From Beverwykella pulmonaria (taxonomy: Eukaryota > Ascomycota > Dothideomycetes > Pleosporales > Melanommataceae): a stretch of 64,000 nucleotides of DNA. The notes under the pieces are model-generated. The model searched no databases and was not told the DNA's origin. It saw nothing but the letters and a program-made list of their open reading frames with translations. How positions within the stretch are numbered: the first letter of the stretch is position 1; every line of letters begins with the position of its first letter. Made by a program: the position numbers and the translations under genes. Below are positions 11,398 through 22,842 of this stretch, piece after piece. The stretch covers positions 615,901 to 679,900 of the forward strand of contig BCHH01000016.1 in NCBI GenBank assembly GCA_001599595.1, in the 5' to 3' direction.

Positions 11398-12808
11398 TCA
11401 CGTGAACCCACTTCGAGCTACGCCCCCAAATATAGCCTTGTTTTTCTCCCAAAAAACCAACCACCACAACTTGCTTGGGCCGATGAGATTGTATAGATCT
11501 GTGAGAAAATCGCTAAAGTATTAATGCGTTTAGGACTAACGTAAACTAAGATGTCGTCACAGGGCAACAGTTTCTACTATCCACAGTCACTGTCGTCTCA
11601 TCTATTTGTGAGATATTCCATTTGAATCTTTTTCACGCTATTGGCAAAAGTAGCCAAGGCCGTTTAAACGCGTCATCTCCTTCATCAACCTTGTCTCTAA
11701 ATTGTCCAGGCTCCATGACTCATGAGTAGTAGGGACCATCCGCGTCAGAGTTAGACCGGATGGTATTCCTAGAGATAATGCGACGCTAACAGATGCGGAG
11801 GGCCTAGTGTTAGTTGTCTTGGACAATAACCTAGATCGAATATTGAATATCGGGGTAAATAACGGCAACAGTGAGTCGAAACACTCTGCGGGTTCGCCTA
11901 CAGAGCAATCAGCACCCGCCAACCTACGTACATGCAAATTGTAGGTTTGATGTAGGTTATTCGCAGGTCATTACGAAGACCTTTCCTAAGGAATCTTACT
12001 ACTGTTTCATATAATATTGATATGAGTGTTGTGGTGCGTTCTCATGTTGGGCTAACACATATTTTGATAAAAAGTTCAGGTATGGAACTGCCAAAACAGC
12101 GATGATCACTTGATAGGTTCACGAAAGGAAGTAGTATGTCTGTGAGCTCCTCCCCAGAGCTCGTGATGCGTACCTTGGCTTAGGTCTCTCTGAACGCAAA
12201 CCTAAATGTTGTCGAGTGAGCAATTACCACATCAACGGTCTCATCGCCGATAATGTCATGGTTCTTATTTCCTGCAACTAATACGGGAAGTGACGCGCAA
12301 TCGGACAAATTGCGCTCAACCTTCCTGATCATCTTTTTCCTATTCTAGGACGACAACTGTAAATTTTACACTACCAAGAAATGTCTAAATAGTCCTGGTT
12401 CTATCTACTTCTGCATTAGGAAATCAGTGTATGAAGCGGTGCTGGCTTTGGAAATGCGGAAAAATACGCCCTGGCCAATGAGAAGTACATGGGTACGACA
12501 AAGCTTCTCGTCTCGGACATACAGCAATCCGATTGGTCAGTCATACGCTAAGCCTGGATTGTAACTCGCCCAAGTCTACGACCACACGACGAAACATCAA
12601 CGTTCTTACCTATTTTCTCCTAGACTATAACAGCTAATCATCGGCAGTACTATACCCAAGCAAGATTATCATGTCATGATCTTGCCCCAGACAAACTTGT
12701 CCGCTGTCGGACCGAACATACTTCGCTAAAGGAAGCATATTCTCTGGTATATATAAGGAGACTGAATATCCCCAAAGCTGTGCAACTACTCCTGACTATT
12801 CATTAATC
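11398..12808. other. Gene-poor region upstream of the oxidase
   Basis: About 1.4 kb without a supportable gene. A 99-codon minus-strand open frame (11638-11937) is unrecognised and has no splice context. The last 100 bases carry the TATA box of the oxidase gene. Confidence 0.5.
12748..12757 (+). promoter_or_regulatory. TATA box of the FAD oxidase gene
   Basis: TATATATAAG lies 52 bases upstream of the ATG at 12809, in a suitable position for a core promoter. Confidence 0.55.
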
Positions 12809-14636
12809 ATGGTAATCTTAAACCTACTTCCTCTCGCATTCGCGGTATTGTCTCAACCAAGTCGTGCCTTTCAAACAGGAGCCTGTAAATGTGTAAGTAT
12901 GAAGGCACAACATCGATTATCTGTTATCTCACAAGTCAACGTAGACTCCTCTAGATAGTTGCTGGCCTTCCCCTTCAGCCTGGGCCCGTCTAAACTCCTC
13001 CGTATCTGGTCAACTCATCGCCGTTCAACCCGTAGCAATTTCGTGCTATTCAGGCCTCTTGTTCAACAACGATACTTGTGCTGAGGTTAACTCGCAATGG
13101 AAGAAGTGTGCATGGCAGGCAGACCACCCTGCTGGATTGTGCCAGGACAGTGGGGATCTGACCTGTCCTCCAGTCGTTCCACCAGCCGGAACTGGAGAAA
13201 ATTGCACTATTGGCAACAATGCTGTGTATGCAGTCAAGGCGACCGACCCGAAGCATGTTGCAGCTGGTATCAAGTTTGCTGCAAAGAACAATATCCGCCT
13301 TGTCGTTAAAACCACTGGCCACGATTTCCTTCGAAGATCTTCTGGATTCGGGGCTTTGGAGATCTGGATGAGGCATTATCGTACAGGTATCGACTTCCGG
13401 CCGAAATTTAAATCCTCCTCTGGGTGTCGGCGCTCTAACTGGACAGAAAGCGCCATAAGAATTGGTGGTGGCTACCAGTGGTCAGATGTATATGCCATAG
13501 CAAGAGCAAATAATGTCATCGTCGTTGGAGGAGGAGCGCCATCAATCGGGGCTATCGGTGGTTGGCTGCAAGGAGGAGGCTATGGACCAGCTGCTCAACA
13601 ACATGGAATTGGGGCAGATCAGGTGCTAGAGGCCGAGGTCGCGTTGGCAGATGGGTCTGTCATCACGGCGAACGCGTGCCAAAACATCGACATTTACACT
13701 GCCATACGAGGTGGAGGCCCAAGCACTTATGGAGTGGTATTGTCAGCGACCTTCAAAACATATCCACTGGCCACCGCTGTGCATCAAAGGCTCTCTTTTG
13801 CCTATTCGCCAAAGACCCGATCTACATTTTTAAACGCCGTGGCGGTGCTATATTCTTCAGCTCCTGACCTATTGGACGCAGGTTTCACTGTGTCGGGCTT
13901 CTGGAGTCAGGCAGATTCATCGCTTGTTGGAAGTGCTCCCTCAGGCTACTTCCACAACGCCTACGCGTTGAACAAAACACTTGTCGAGGCGCAAGCCGAA
14001 TTCGCTCCTGTTCTGCAGAGACTTTCCACCTTGGGCTTGAACGTATCACAGAGCTGGACATCGTACGGTGATTTCTGGCAATTATTTGATCATGTGTCTG
14101 GAGGCGATGATCCAGGTTTTCCCCTCGGAGCAATTGCTTCCCGATTTCTCGACCGGAAGGCCTTACAGAACATCACAGGTCTGCGGGAGATGCTGGACGT
14201 GCTGGCAGGGTCTCCTGAAGATACCACACTCCACGGCAGCATGTGCATGTCTGGTGGGCAGATTTGGAAAAATGCCAAGGATCCTTATACCGCTGTTCAT
14301 CCAGCTTGGCGAACATCCTATTGTTTGCAGCTTTCTCAACGTTCTTGGCCACTGGATGCTAATGCCTCCCTCATTTCGGCTATCAAACATGAGGTCTCGA
14401 CCGTCAAAGGCGCTGCAATGAAAAAGCTTGCTCCGGTTTCTCCAGAAACTGGCACATATATGAATGAGTCTGACAGAGAAGATCCGGATTACAAGGATGA
14501 TTTCTATGGCTCTAACTATGATCGACTTTTGGCAATCAAAAAGAAACGCGATCCGGAGAGCGTTTTCTATTGCCCAACTTGTGTAGGGAGTGATCAATGG
14601 GCAGAAGATGAGGCAGGTCGTTTATGCCAGCTTTAG
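12809..14636 (+). CDS. Secreted FAD-linked oxidoreductase (berberine-bridge enzyme type)
   Basis: Flavin oxidase of the VAO/BBE family, commonly a tailoring oxidase in fungal alkaloid or polyketide pathways. Exons 12809-12892 and 12945-14636 give 591 aa; the 52-nt GT-AG intron joins a signal peptide (MVILNLLPLAFAVLS) to CWPSPSAWARLN, the usual N-terminus of the family. KTTGHDF near residue 153 carries the histidine that binds FAD covalently. GGWLQGGGYGPAAQ replaces the second (cysteinyl) attachment site of plant BBE, so the flavin is probably held by histidine only. The BBE C-terminal region ends FYGSNYDRLLAIKKKRDPESVF. It faces a dead PKS tail 250 bases downstream, so it may be a survivor of a lost cluster. 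Confidence 0.9.
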
Positions 14637-14885
14637 GAATCCGTGTGGGGCGCGTGAGGAGTGTTTCCTTAGTGTTATGCATGGATTTGTCGGGAGTGGA
14701 GCATGGCACTACTATACCACAGTAATCTAAAAGGTACGAATGTTCAATCACATTGAACATTAAGTTGCTGTACAAGGTACATATACCAGATGTATTCGGA
14801 TATGTTACCCGGCCTGTTGCAATCTGACCCTACGCGACGTCTTACATGACAGGAGCCTTACAATCTAATCTATGCGGCCAATCTA

Positions 14886-16300
14886 TCAAACCGGTGTTGC
14901 AGCGCTAGGCATCGATGAATTCATGCCTTTACCCTTCGAAACTTCCTCTACTGACAGCGACCGCAAAATGATTTTGCCAGCACGTGTGTGGATGCTTTGA
15001 CCATTCAAGATTTCTAATGACTGTAGCGATGCCTCAAAGTCCCTCCTGATCCAATTCTTCAGCTTAATGGCAATCTGAGAATGCAGTCCAAAATCGAAGA
15101 TCGGTTTGCTATGTGCATTTTTTTCGGAATCTATAGACAATAAATTGGATAACTTTTTACTGACTGCTGTTGTGGTGTAGGTGAGTAGTTCCTCCGAGAG
15201 GCCGCAAGTTTCAAGCATGTCTTCGAACGATTTTTCCTGTGCAATATTTTCTTGTTTCGCTTTGGTTTTTGCGGAGCCTACGATGTGGGTGAAAATAGAC
15301 GAGTGGATATTGCCATGGATGGAGACAGCTTGAGAAACGTACTGTGCATCGAAACCGGCAACTACCTGAGCTAGGCGATGCTTGCGAGCAAAATCACCCA
15401 ACAGATACTCGAGCATATTCTCGATCTCGTCTTCTCCGATGGGTATAAATCCCGATCTGCGCAGGGCGTGGACACGAGTCTTGTTACCACGGATCGCCTC
15501 AGTGCATTCAATCATGCCAGGATTGAACGTGAGATAGCAGCAGCCACCCAAGACTGCTGAATGTGTAAGCATATCTTGGATGGGGTTGCAAGAATTGTAG
15601 TTCGCCTGTCCACTAGTGCCAAGGATGTTTGCAGTGGAGGAAAGCATGATGAAGAAATCAAGACTCGGTTCGTAGAATACCCGATGCAAGTTCAAGGTCC
15701 CTTTAACTTTGGCTTCTAGGGGAGTTTGGAAGTCCTATGGTGACATGGAATTAAGGGCTCGATCCTGAAAAGTCGTAATTATAGATGCTAAAATGATAGT
15801 TGGCCTGCCATGAAACACGAGATCCTGGGGTTGTCTGGCGGTGTCGATGAGGGACATTTAATGAACTCACTTGAAGCTTCATAGCCGACTGAATAACACC
15901 CTTAACAGGCGGTCGCCGCTGCAGCTTTGACTTGATCCTCATCAGCGATGTCACATCGAATGTGGTGGACATTGGTAGCCTGTACTAAGCGTACGTATTC
16001 CGGCTACCAGATATTGAAAGTCCTCACTGGGCGAGCGTCGAGAAAGCGTGATGAGATGTTTTGCGCCGTGCCTCGCCAGGTGCGACAAGAGTTTCCGTCA
16101 AGTCACCCAACCCTCCCGCGACGATAAATGTTCTCGGACACAAGTCGAACCTCGACTCGTTTGCTTTCATCACTGGCATTAGGGAGTGCTCGTACGCTTC
16201 CGGAACCACCCCCTTGTGGTATCTGTCTGGATGAGGCGCTATGACAACATCGTAGATCTCAGCGACATCCCTAACTTTGTGCGGAAATCTACAAAACATT
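14886..16300 (-). pseudogene. Relic of a reducing polyketide synthase C-terminus (KR-ACP)
   Basis: Only the last parts of a highly reducing PKS remain. From the high end: the ketoreductase Rossmann start (TFIVAGGLGDLTETLV, near 16100), GAKHLITLSR, then CDIADEDQV and PPVKGVIQSAMKLQ in different frames, a still spliceable GT-AG intron (about 15737-15871), then FIMLSSTANILGTSGQANY of the KR and a carrier-protein domain. In the carrier domain the serine motif is GLHSQIAIKLKNW, with the usual Asp before Ser changed to His. At least two frameshifts and total absence of KS, AT, DH and ER domains make it a pseudogene. It stops at 14886. Confidence 0.8.
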
Positions 16301-17435
16301 AAATGCGCCGATGTAAGAAACCCAGAAACTCGATTTAGTAGTGCCAAGACTCTGAGCATACCAAATCGACCCCCATATAACCCGTAACTATTGCTCGAGG
16401 TTGAGCACGATCACCATAAGGGTGCATCGTGCGAGATCTGTGATGGGCCAGGTCCCATGCATGTACACACGTGTGGGCTTGAAGAGTGGTGCAATGGCGC
16501 AGTACGTTTTCCCTGCATAAATACCGACTACGCAAGCTGAATCGTGTTGATTCAACTTGTGTATGCCTTTTGGCTCAGTGGATTAGCGCATGTAGTCGTG
16601 CCTATGATCCGGTGGATCGAAACCCTTACAAGATCTATATGATAAGGTGATCAGCGTGCTTAGTCGCTGGCTCAACATTGATCCGTCACGTGACCTGCGA
16701 GCATATTGCTGGTGATATGAGTTGGTGAGGGAGACTCGCTTGGCGTAACACTCTGGCTAGTTGTGGGAGATAGGATCGTAGCAGTATTGCGCGGCCCCGC
16801 GCATTACGCGAACCGACACGGTATACAGGGGCTTGGTACATGCTTCTACCGCAGTGTCCTTGCGCCGTCTCGAGGGTTCTTCAGGAGTAGTGTAACCGGC
16901 GCGTGGTCTATGCGAAGTCGCGTGATGAGTGCTGTGAAAATATATGGGTTCAGGTTCATTTGGGATGATCCGGGATATGTTCGTAACCATGAGGGCTGCA
17001 CCGAGGTCGCAGAGCGACCGATTCTGGCTCAGTTTGGTTACGTATTGCAGCGTCGGCAGGGGCGTTAGTGGTTGATGTCAGGGTTTACCGTGACACATAT
17101 GGCCAAAGATGGTCTTTGTTGTCTAGCTAGAACTGGAGGTCCCTAAGTCGAGCGTATCCATGAGCGTATCATCGAAAGAGAACTCAATCATTAGTACAAC
17201 TATTGTGCTAATTTTACAGAAATAAAAGACCACAGTCATGCTTTTTGGACCGACCTTCTCCACCAACTTTCATGATGAAGCTGATTTCAACATGGTTATG
17301 ACTTGTTCTTCTTCTTACCCATTGCCGCAGAGTCTCGAGAGTGAGATTATGGATTAAAATACGGATGCCACAGTTCAAGAAGCTAAGGCTACGACTGAAG
17401 AGATCACGGCTTGAGAGACTAAGGCCGCTGCTTAA
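16301..17435. other. Intergenic region
   Basis: No gene supported. A short segment around 16563-16632 resembles a tRNA superficially but does not fold (see rejected items). The last 60 bases before 17436 contain degenerate partial copies of the minisatellite that follows. Confidence 0.5.
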
Positions 17436-17942
17436 GAGACGGAGGTTACAACTAAAGAGTTCATGACTCACAAGACAGAGACTATCACTCAAAAGACTAC
17501 TTATGAGAGAGAGGCAACTGCTCGCGAGACGGAGGCTATGACTAAAGAGATTGTGACTCACAAAATGAAGACCATCGCTCACGAAACAACTTATGAGCGA
17601 GAGGCCACTGCTTCCGGGACGGAGGTTATGACTAAAGAAATTGTGACTCACAAAATGGAGGCCATAGCTCAAGAAACACTGCTCGCGGGACGGAGGCTAT
17701 GACTAAAGAAATTGTGACTCACAAAATGGAGACCATAGCTCAAGAAACTATTTATGAGAAAGAGGCCACTGCTTGCGGGACGGAGGTTGTGGCTAGAGAG
17801 ATTTTGACTCACAAAATGGAGACCATCGCTCAAGAAAGAGGCCACTGCCTGCGGGACGGAGGCTATGACTAAAGAGATTATGATTCACAAAACGGAGACC
17901 ATCACTCAAGAAACTGCCTATGAGACAGAGGCCACCGGCCAA
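17436..17942. repeat. 90-bp minisatellite, six copies
   Basis: Copies at 17436, 17526, 17616, 17687, 17777 and 17853. Four are 90 bases; the third is 71 and the fifth 76 because of internal deletions. In one frame a unit reads TEAMTKEIVTHKMETIAQE-type, Lys/Glu/Thr-rich, like a 30-residue protein repeat. The 19- and 14-base deletions are not multiples of three and break the frame, and stops precede the array (about 17418 and 17434), so an intact repeat protein is not encoded now. Downstream, KELCNPAGTKAALTLGDTVQ followed by a GTAAGT site (about 18008) hints at a former exon. Confidence 0.8.
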
Positions 17943-18880
17943 GAGCCAAAGAGCTATGTAATCCAGCTGGCACTAAAGCTGCTCTTACTTTGGGTGATAC
18001 TGTTCAGGTAAGTGTACATGTCGACTTATTCACAACACCCAATTGATTTAGACTTGCGAAAATTTCGTCAATGTACCTGTACGTGTTCGGAAACAATATT
18101 ATATAATGTAGTTAACCTAGTTATAATTAGTGATTGTCTCCAGGGTCGCACTCGCAAGTGAAAGGGCGGTTTTGATAGTAACGGTCGATGCTCCTGGCGC
18201 CAGGTTCTGATATATTAGTAGCAGTAATTCATATTTTTTCACTGTGCGTTGCAGTTTATCACGTCTAGAGCACAAAGTTGAGGGCTCCTTCCTCGAGTCG
18301 CCTAGGCAACCCTTGCTTCTGCGAGGACTACTGGCTCCGGAAACTGTGTTCTGCGCTAGCAAACCAAAGAGCCGGTTGCAGGATTCCTAGGATAACCTGA
18401 GGACCAGGAGCGTCTGGCCGCAGGATTCGTAGGATGCAGTCTGAGTTCCCCAGAAAGTACAGCGGCAAGCTTAAGAAGATCAACAATGTCACTCAGCACA
18501 AGCACGAATCCTTAGCTCGTTATTCTTAATCACATTGCTATCTACCACCTACGGAACAAACTAAACTACCTTTCTTCTAGTCTACGCCAGACTAGCCTCC
18601 TAGATTCCAGCGCATCAAAGTTGCAAATGTATCTTGAATTGATTATGATCTTAACCGCCGCCTCATTTGCATCCCGCCATTTGGGCAGCAATTCCTTTTT
18701 TGTATCCGATTATTGCCCACTACGGTAGACTTGGCGCGAGGTACTGGTCATGATCGTCCTTTGGAATCGATAGTTGAGAACCTCAGTTGCAATTGGCTGA
18801 TCCTTGACTGTGGGACGTCGTTGTTTGGTATTGTTGAGCGACCCGGCCGACTTCTTGGTACGAATATTCGGCTGCGGTTG
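17943..18880. other. Intergenic region between minisatellite and foldback
   Basis: No gene supported. It starts with the possible exon remnant that ends at a GTAAGT donor near 18008. Short open frames on both strands have no recognisable content. Confidence 0.45.
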
Positions 18881-19170
18881 GTGGTCTACTTTGCTCTTCG
18901 ATTTCGAAATCCCTAACCTCACTAGAATAGGCGTTGGTTTCGAGTTGAGAGACTCAGGGCTGGGAAGACCGGGTGCTTGTTCATCGTTACTGTCTGCATC
19001 AGGCTGCGTCTCTCAACCCGAAACCAACGCCTATTCTAGTGAGGTTAGGGATTTCGAAATCGAAGAGCAAAGTAGACCACCTCCGAAAGTCTAAGCCTCA
19101 GGGCTGGGAAGACCGGGTGCTTGTTCATCGTTACTGTCTGCATCAGGCTGCGGCTTAGACTTTCGGAGGT
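18881..19170. repeat. Double foldback: two stem-loops sharing an identical 54-bp loop
   Basis: Stem 1 is 18881-18953 against 19008-19080: 73 bases, one mismatch. Its loop is 18954-19007. Stem 2 is 19079-19097 against 19152-19170: 19 bases, perfect. Its loop is 19098-19151. The two loops are identical and in the same orientation. Loop 2 is the last codons of the minus-strand gene ending at 19091, so loop 1 is a copy of that gene's 3' end. This pattern fits repeated template switching on a hairpin during replication. Confidence 0.9.
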
Positions 19171-20137
19171 ATTCCTCTCTATCATCCTCGTGTATCCAGG
19201 TCATTCCGGGCAGGTCGCCCCATGTAGGATTCCAAATCCAGTTTTCAATCCAAAACTTCTTGACGTTTTCGTAGGCCATGGCATTGACGTTTTCGTCGGC
19301 CATGGCATCGATGTCAATCGTTCCAGTACGCTGTTTGTATTCAAGCTCGTGTCTTACCCATTCGCACTCCTTGGACACTTGAAAGAGAAACTGGCGGTAG
19401 GGACGAGATGCTGAAGGATCGAGCTCAGGCGTAGCTGCTGGCGGCTCGGTGACATCTAGTGCAGAAGCATGTCCTGATTCTTCCACGGCAGTATTTGGTT
19501 CATTTCGCTTCCATCCAACCCCCCATCCAACGAAGACATCCTGAACGGGCGTGGTCTTCGGCTCCGGTGCCGGCTCCGGTGCTGGCTCCAGTTCTGGAAT
19601 CTTTAGTACGTATTTGTCATGACCCCAGGTGGCAGAAGGGTAAGGTCCTCCTGTATTTTCGCGTGAGGAAAGCCATTCATTTTCGGATGGTCTGGCTCCC
19701 TTCGGCCAGGCCGGGCCCCATTCTTCCTTCCATATGCCCTGTTCTATCCAACGGGCCCGGACGTTGTTATCGCCGTTCGCTCGCAAGTCAGCCGTTTCAT
19801 CGAATGGCAGCGTCTGCTCCCGTCCGTAGCGCTTTTTCCCAACCTGGTCTACAATCCGATCACCTTCTCTGATCGACTGGCTCCTAAACTGCCCGTACGG
19901 AGTTGATTGTCCGGCGGCGACACACCGGGCTACAAGCGCATCCTCATCAGTGGTGGAACCTTCGCCAGGACCCGGAGGCTGCATCGTCTCGCCTGATGAT
20001 GGGTAGGGCAGTGGAGGACCGCTGAAACGCTGGGCTCTTGGAAGGCTAAGTTGCTCTGGATCATCCTCGAACCGTTGACGGGCGTCGAGAAGTTCAGCGA
20101 AGGTTTGGTATTGGCGGTTTTTGAAGAAGAAGAGCAT
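19091..20137 (-). CDS. Unknown fungal protein with two WIE..IW..W-G motifs
   Basis: Single-exon gene of 348 aa from ATG 20137 (MLFFFKNRQYQTF). An in-frame ATG at 20221 would add 28 residues of low interest. I do not recognise a family. Two similar tryptophan-rich segments are visible: RARWIEQGIWKEEWGPAWP in the middle and KKFWIENWIWNPTWGDLPG near the C-terminus, suggesting a duplicated small domain. Between them lies a run EPAPEPAPEP. A short internal duplication gives MADENVNAMAYENV. No signal peptide or membrane segment is evident. The 3' end has been duplicated into the foldback structure downstream. It is likely cytosolic or nuclear; function unknown. Confidence 0.65.
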   Translation of the reverse strand: MLFFFKNRQYQTFAELLDARQRFEDDPEQLSLPRAQRFSGPPLPYPSSGETMQPPGPGEGSTTDEDALVARCVAAGQSTPYGQFRSQSIREGDRIVDQVGKKRYGREQTLPFDETADLRANGDNNVRARWIEQGIWKEEWGPAWPKGARPSENEWLSSRENTGGPYPSATWGHDKYVLKIPELEPAPEPAPEPKTTPVQDVFVGWGVGWKRNEPNTAVEESGHASALDVTEPPAATPELDPSASRPYRQFLFQVSKECEWVRHELEYKQRTGTIDIDAMADENVNAMAYENVKKFWIENWIWNPTWGDLPGMTWIHEDDREEYLRKSKPQPDADSNDEQAPGLPSPEA

Positions 20138-20221
20138 GGCTATGACAGTGGGTGTAGTTGAAGATTGATGTGCAGGAAGAGATAAAGAACGAAGAGATAA
20201 AGAACTGATGAGCGGCCACAT

Positions 20222-20522
20222 ACTTAGCTTATGACATACTTAGCTTATGAGTCACACAAAAATCAGACTAGCTTGATTTAGAAGCCCGTCCTTAGCGGTT
20301 GCCAACATGTACGTCACGGTGAAAGGCTGCCTACGCCCCGCCTCTTGACACTCCCGGGTATTCCTTCCTTGTGGAAGGGCACGAGCCCAAGGCCAATTTA
20401 CCAGTCTCCATCGCCCAGTCAACCCCAGATTCTGCTGTACGTGGGACATAAATATAAGCATTTCTGTCCGCAAGTTCTCCTTACTCGGCACCCCTACTGC
20501 TCGTTATCAGTCAAGCGCAATC
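20222..20522. other. Divergent intergenic region
   Basis: About 300 bases between the minus-strand unknown gene and the plus-strand kinase; presumably holds both promoters. The 11-base motif CTTAGCTTATG is repeated at its left end (20223 and 20239). Confidence 0.5.
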
Positions 20523-22030
20523 ATGTCCTCTCCTAAGCCACGTCCAGACCCTCACCCCCTTTCTCTCTTTTCACTCGTACCTTTGAACAGGCGAGCCGCC
20601 GAGGAAATCCTCGATCATCCATTCAATCGCCATCTTGTTTCGCGCGTTCATCATGTGGAAAATCGCCTGGATCGGGGACAAGTCGCACGGGGGCTCAACA
20701 TCGGCTTCAACATCGGGTCGAGGTCTCGCTATACCCTTGCAACCATTGGACGCAATGGTGACATCACTGTCGAGGGTGCATCGATCTCCCGGATCCATTG
20801 CTCTTTCGAGATCGTTGTGGATACAAAAGAGATCTTCCTCTGCGACCGGTCGAGTTCCTGGTCAACTCAGACTTTCGGTCAGCACGCTCTACCGTTTGAG
20901 CTGGAGCGCCCCGATCGCCGAGTTGTCGTAGCTGATAAGGTCAATACGCAATTCGGATTCGGCGGTGTCGGATGCAATCTTTTCCAGTTCGAGATATGTT
21001 GGCATGAGTACCCTGTCAATTTCCAAAAGCAAATTACGTATCGAGGGGACCATCCTCGTTTCACCCGAACCGTCGACGACGAGACACCGACAGCTTTGCC
21101 CTCCAGGCCTACCACACGGATCGACACGGATCTCGTTCATATGTCCGGCATTCGAGGGGCAGCGAAGATGATTAGGTACTATAAGAAAGTTAAGATTGGA
21201 CAAGGCTCGTTTGGGAAGGTCTGGAAAGCTGTGGATGTTGATTCGGGCAAATTTTTCGCGCTCAAGCAGGTGCCATGGCCCGAGAGTGGACCGCAGTCGC
21301 AGCATCAGCACACAAAGTTGAAGCAAGAAGTAGAGGCTATGGAAAACATATCCCATGCAAGTTATAGCGCTCTAGAGTTGTTTTATGACGCATCCGCTAA
21401 CATTTCCATTAGCCGAATATTGTAGAGTTCATATCAGCGCAAAATTCTGGAGGAACGCATCTTGACATCTGTACAGTTCTTCGAGAGGGCAACATTGAAA
21501 ACCTAATTGAGAGAGACCTATTTATAGGCAACTCGGATTTGGTGAAGGCTCTACTCCACCAGATGCTCCAAGCACTTGATTATCTGGCATCCATTGACAT
21601 TGTCCATAGGGATGTCAAACCTGCAAACATCCTCTACCAATCTCTATCGTCTGGCGGCTATACCTTTCAACTTACCGACTTTGGCCTTTGCAATCGCATC
21701 GTTGCCGCCCGAACGCGCGCTGGATCTCCGATGTATATGGCACCCGAGCTGTATTTAGGGATCCCACAAACATCGAAGGTAGATGTTTGGTCCCTTTTTG
21801 TCACGTTAGCGTACGCAACGAACGTGGATGGGTTCCAGAAGAAGCCGTTTGACAAACAGCAATTGTGCATGAGGGCGGTAGAGGAGGCTGCGAATGATAC
21901 TAGCTTTCATGATATCAAAGACATGGCGATCACTGACCCAAAGGTACGAGCCTCAGCGGCAGACATGATCGATAAGCTCTTCAACGGGGAAGGGCGATCA
22001 ACTCCGCGTGGTCAGATGGGAAGCGCTTGA
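20523..22030 (+). CDS. FHA-domain serine/threonine protein kinase
   Basis: Two exons, 20523-21356 and 21413-22030, give 483 aa. Residues about 65-150 form an FHA phosphothreonine-binding domain (GR at 76-77, SRIH at 89-92). The kinase domain follows: glycine loop IGQGSFGKV (225-233), lysine in FALKQV (248), HRDVKPAN (343-350), DFG (367-369) and APE (388-390), so it looks active. FHA-before-kinase order recalls the Rad53/Cds1 checkpoint family, but the protein is short and ends soon after the kinase, so a species-specific role is possible. The only way to keep frame (ISH then PNIVEF) is a 56-nt intron with a GC-AG boundary (gcaagt...ttag), a rare class. Confidence 0.85.
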
Positions 22031-22842
22031 GAAGCGCTCCAGAGATATACAAGAATACTGCAGCACCACGAAAGAGCAAAAACACAGTATCGTTTTGAGG
22101 GTCGCAGTTGCATGAATACAGTTGAATGCTAGGATGATATCGAAAGAATGTGTCGGAAAGCCTTGCTCGAGAGGATCCTTCGAGATATCAAAGACCTGGT
22201 ATTCAAATTTTTTTGGAACGAACGCAAATCTCTCCTGGGCCTGGGGGAAAAAGCCCGCTGAGATATCGGTAGAGGTTTAGCTGGCATATGGCGGAATGAG
22301 GGACTTGGATTCAAGCAACGTGGTTAGAATCCTGTATGTTGTTCCGCCTGTTTCTACTAGTATATCTACTTTTAGTATCCTAAATGTTAGTCTCTTTCTT
22401 GCTAGGGCTTAGATGAATGTCCCGCATTCGATGCTGATCATCGTGTGCATCTCCGTTATGGCATTATCTCTCAACAGTAGCTCTAAGGGATCCGTTTCGC
22501 AAGTGAAGGTATTATCGATATTTTGATATAGACGCATCAACCCAGTGGCAACTGCTGCCGTGGAGGGTATATTGAGCTTACATCTTTTATATTACGCTCT
22601 AGACAACTGTAAACTTCTAACTAGGTTGAAGGCATCAATAAACGTAAATCACTAGATCATATTTAAGAATGTAGCTTCAACCAAACCTGTCTATTTAAAG
22701 TACAAAGAGAAGACGTATGGCAAAGGGCCATTTGAAAAAGACATCGCGGACTCCAATCAATTTGTTCCCATCAAAGCTCAACGTTATCGACCCGGCCCAC
22801 TTCAGCTACCTCGAAAGACCGAACATTCTTAGCGAGGCCACC
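22031..22842. other. Intergenic region
   Basis: No gene supported. AT-rich with short open frames; it includes the 3' flanks of the convergent kinase and secreted-protein genes. Confidence 0.5.

Noticed and set aside
16563..16632. tRNA-like segment (GGCTCAGTGGATTAGCGC ... GGTGGATCGAAACCC)
   Set aside because: Box-like words are present, but the acceptor, D and T stems do not pair, so no cloverleaf can be drawn. At most a decayed tRNA fragment.
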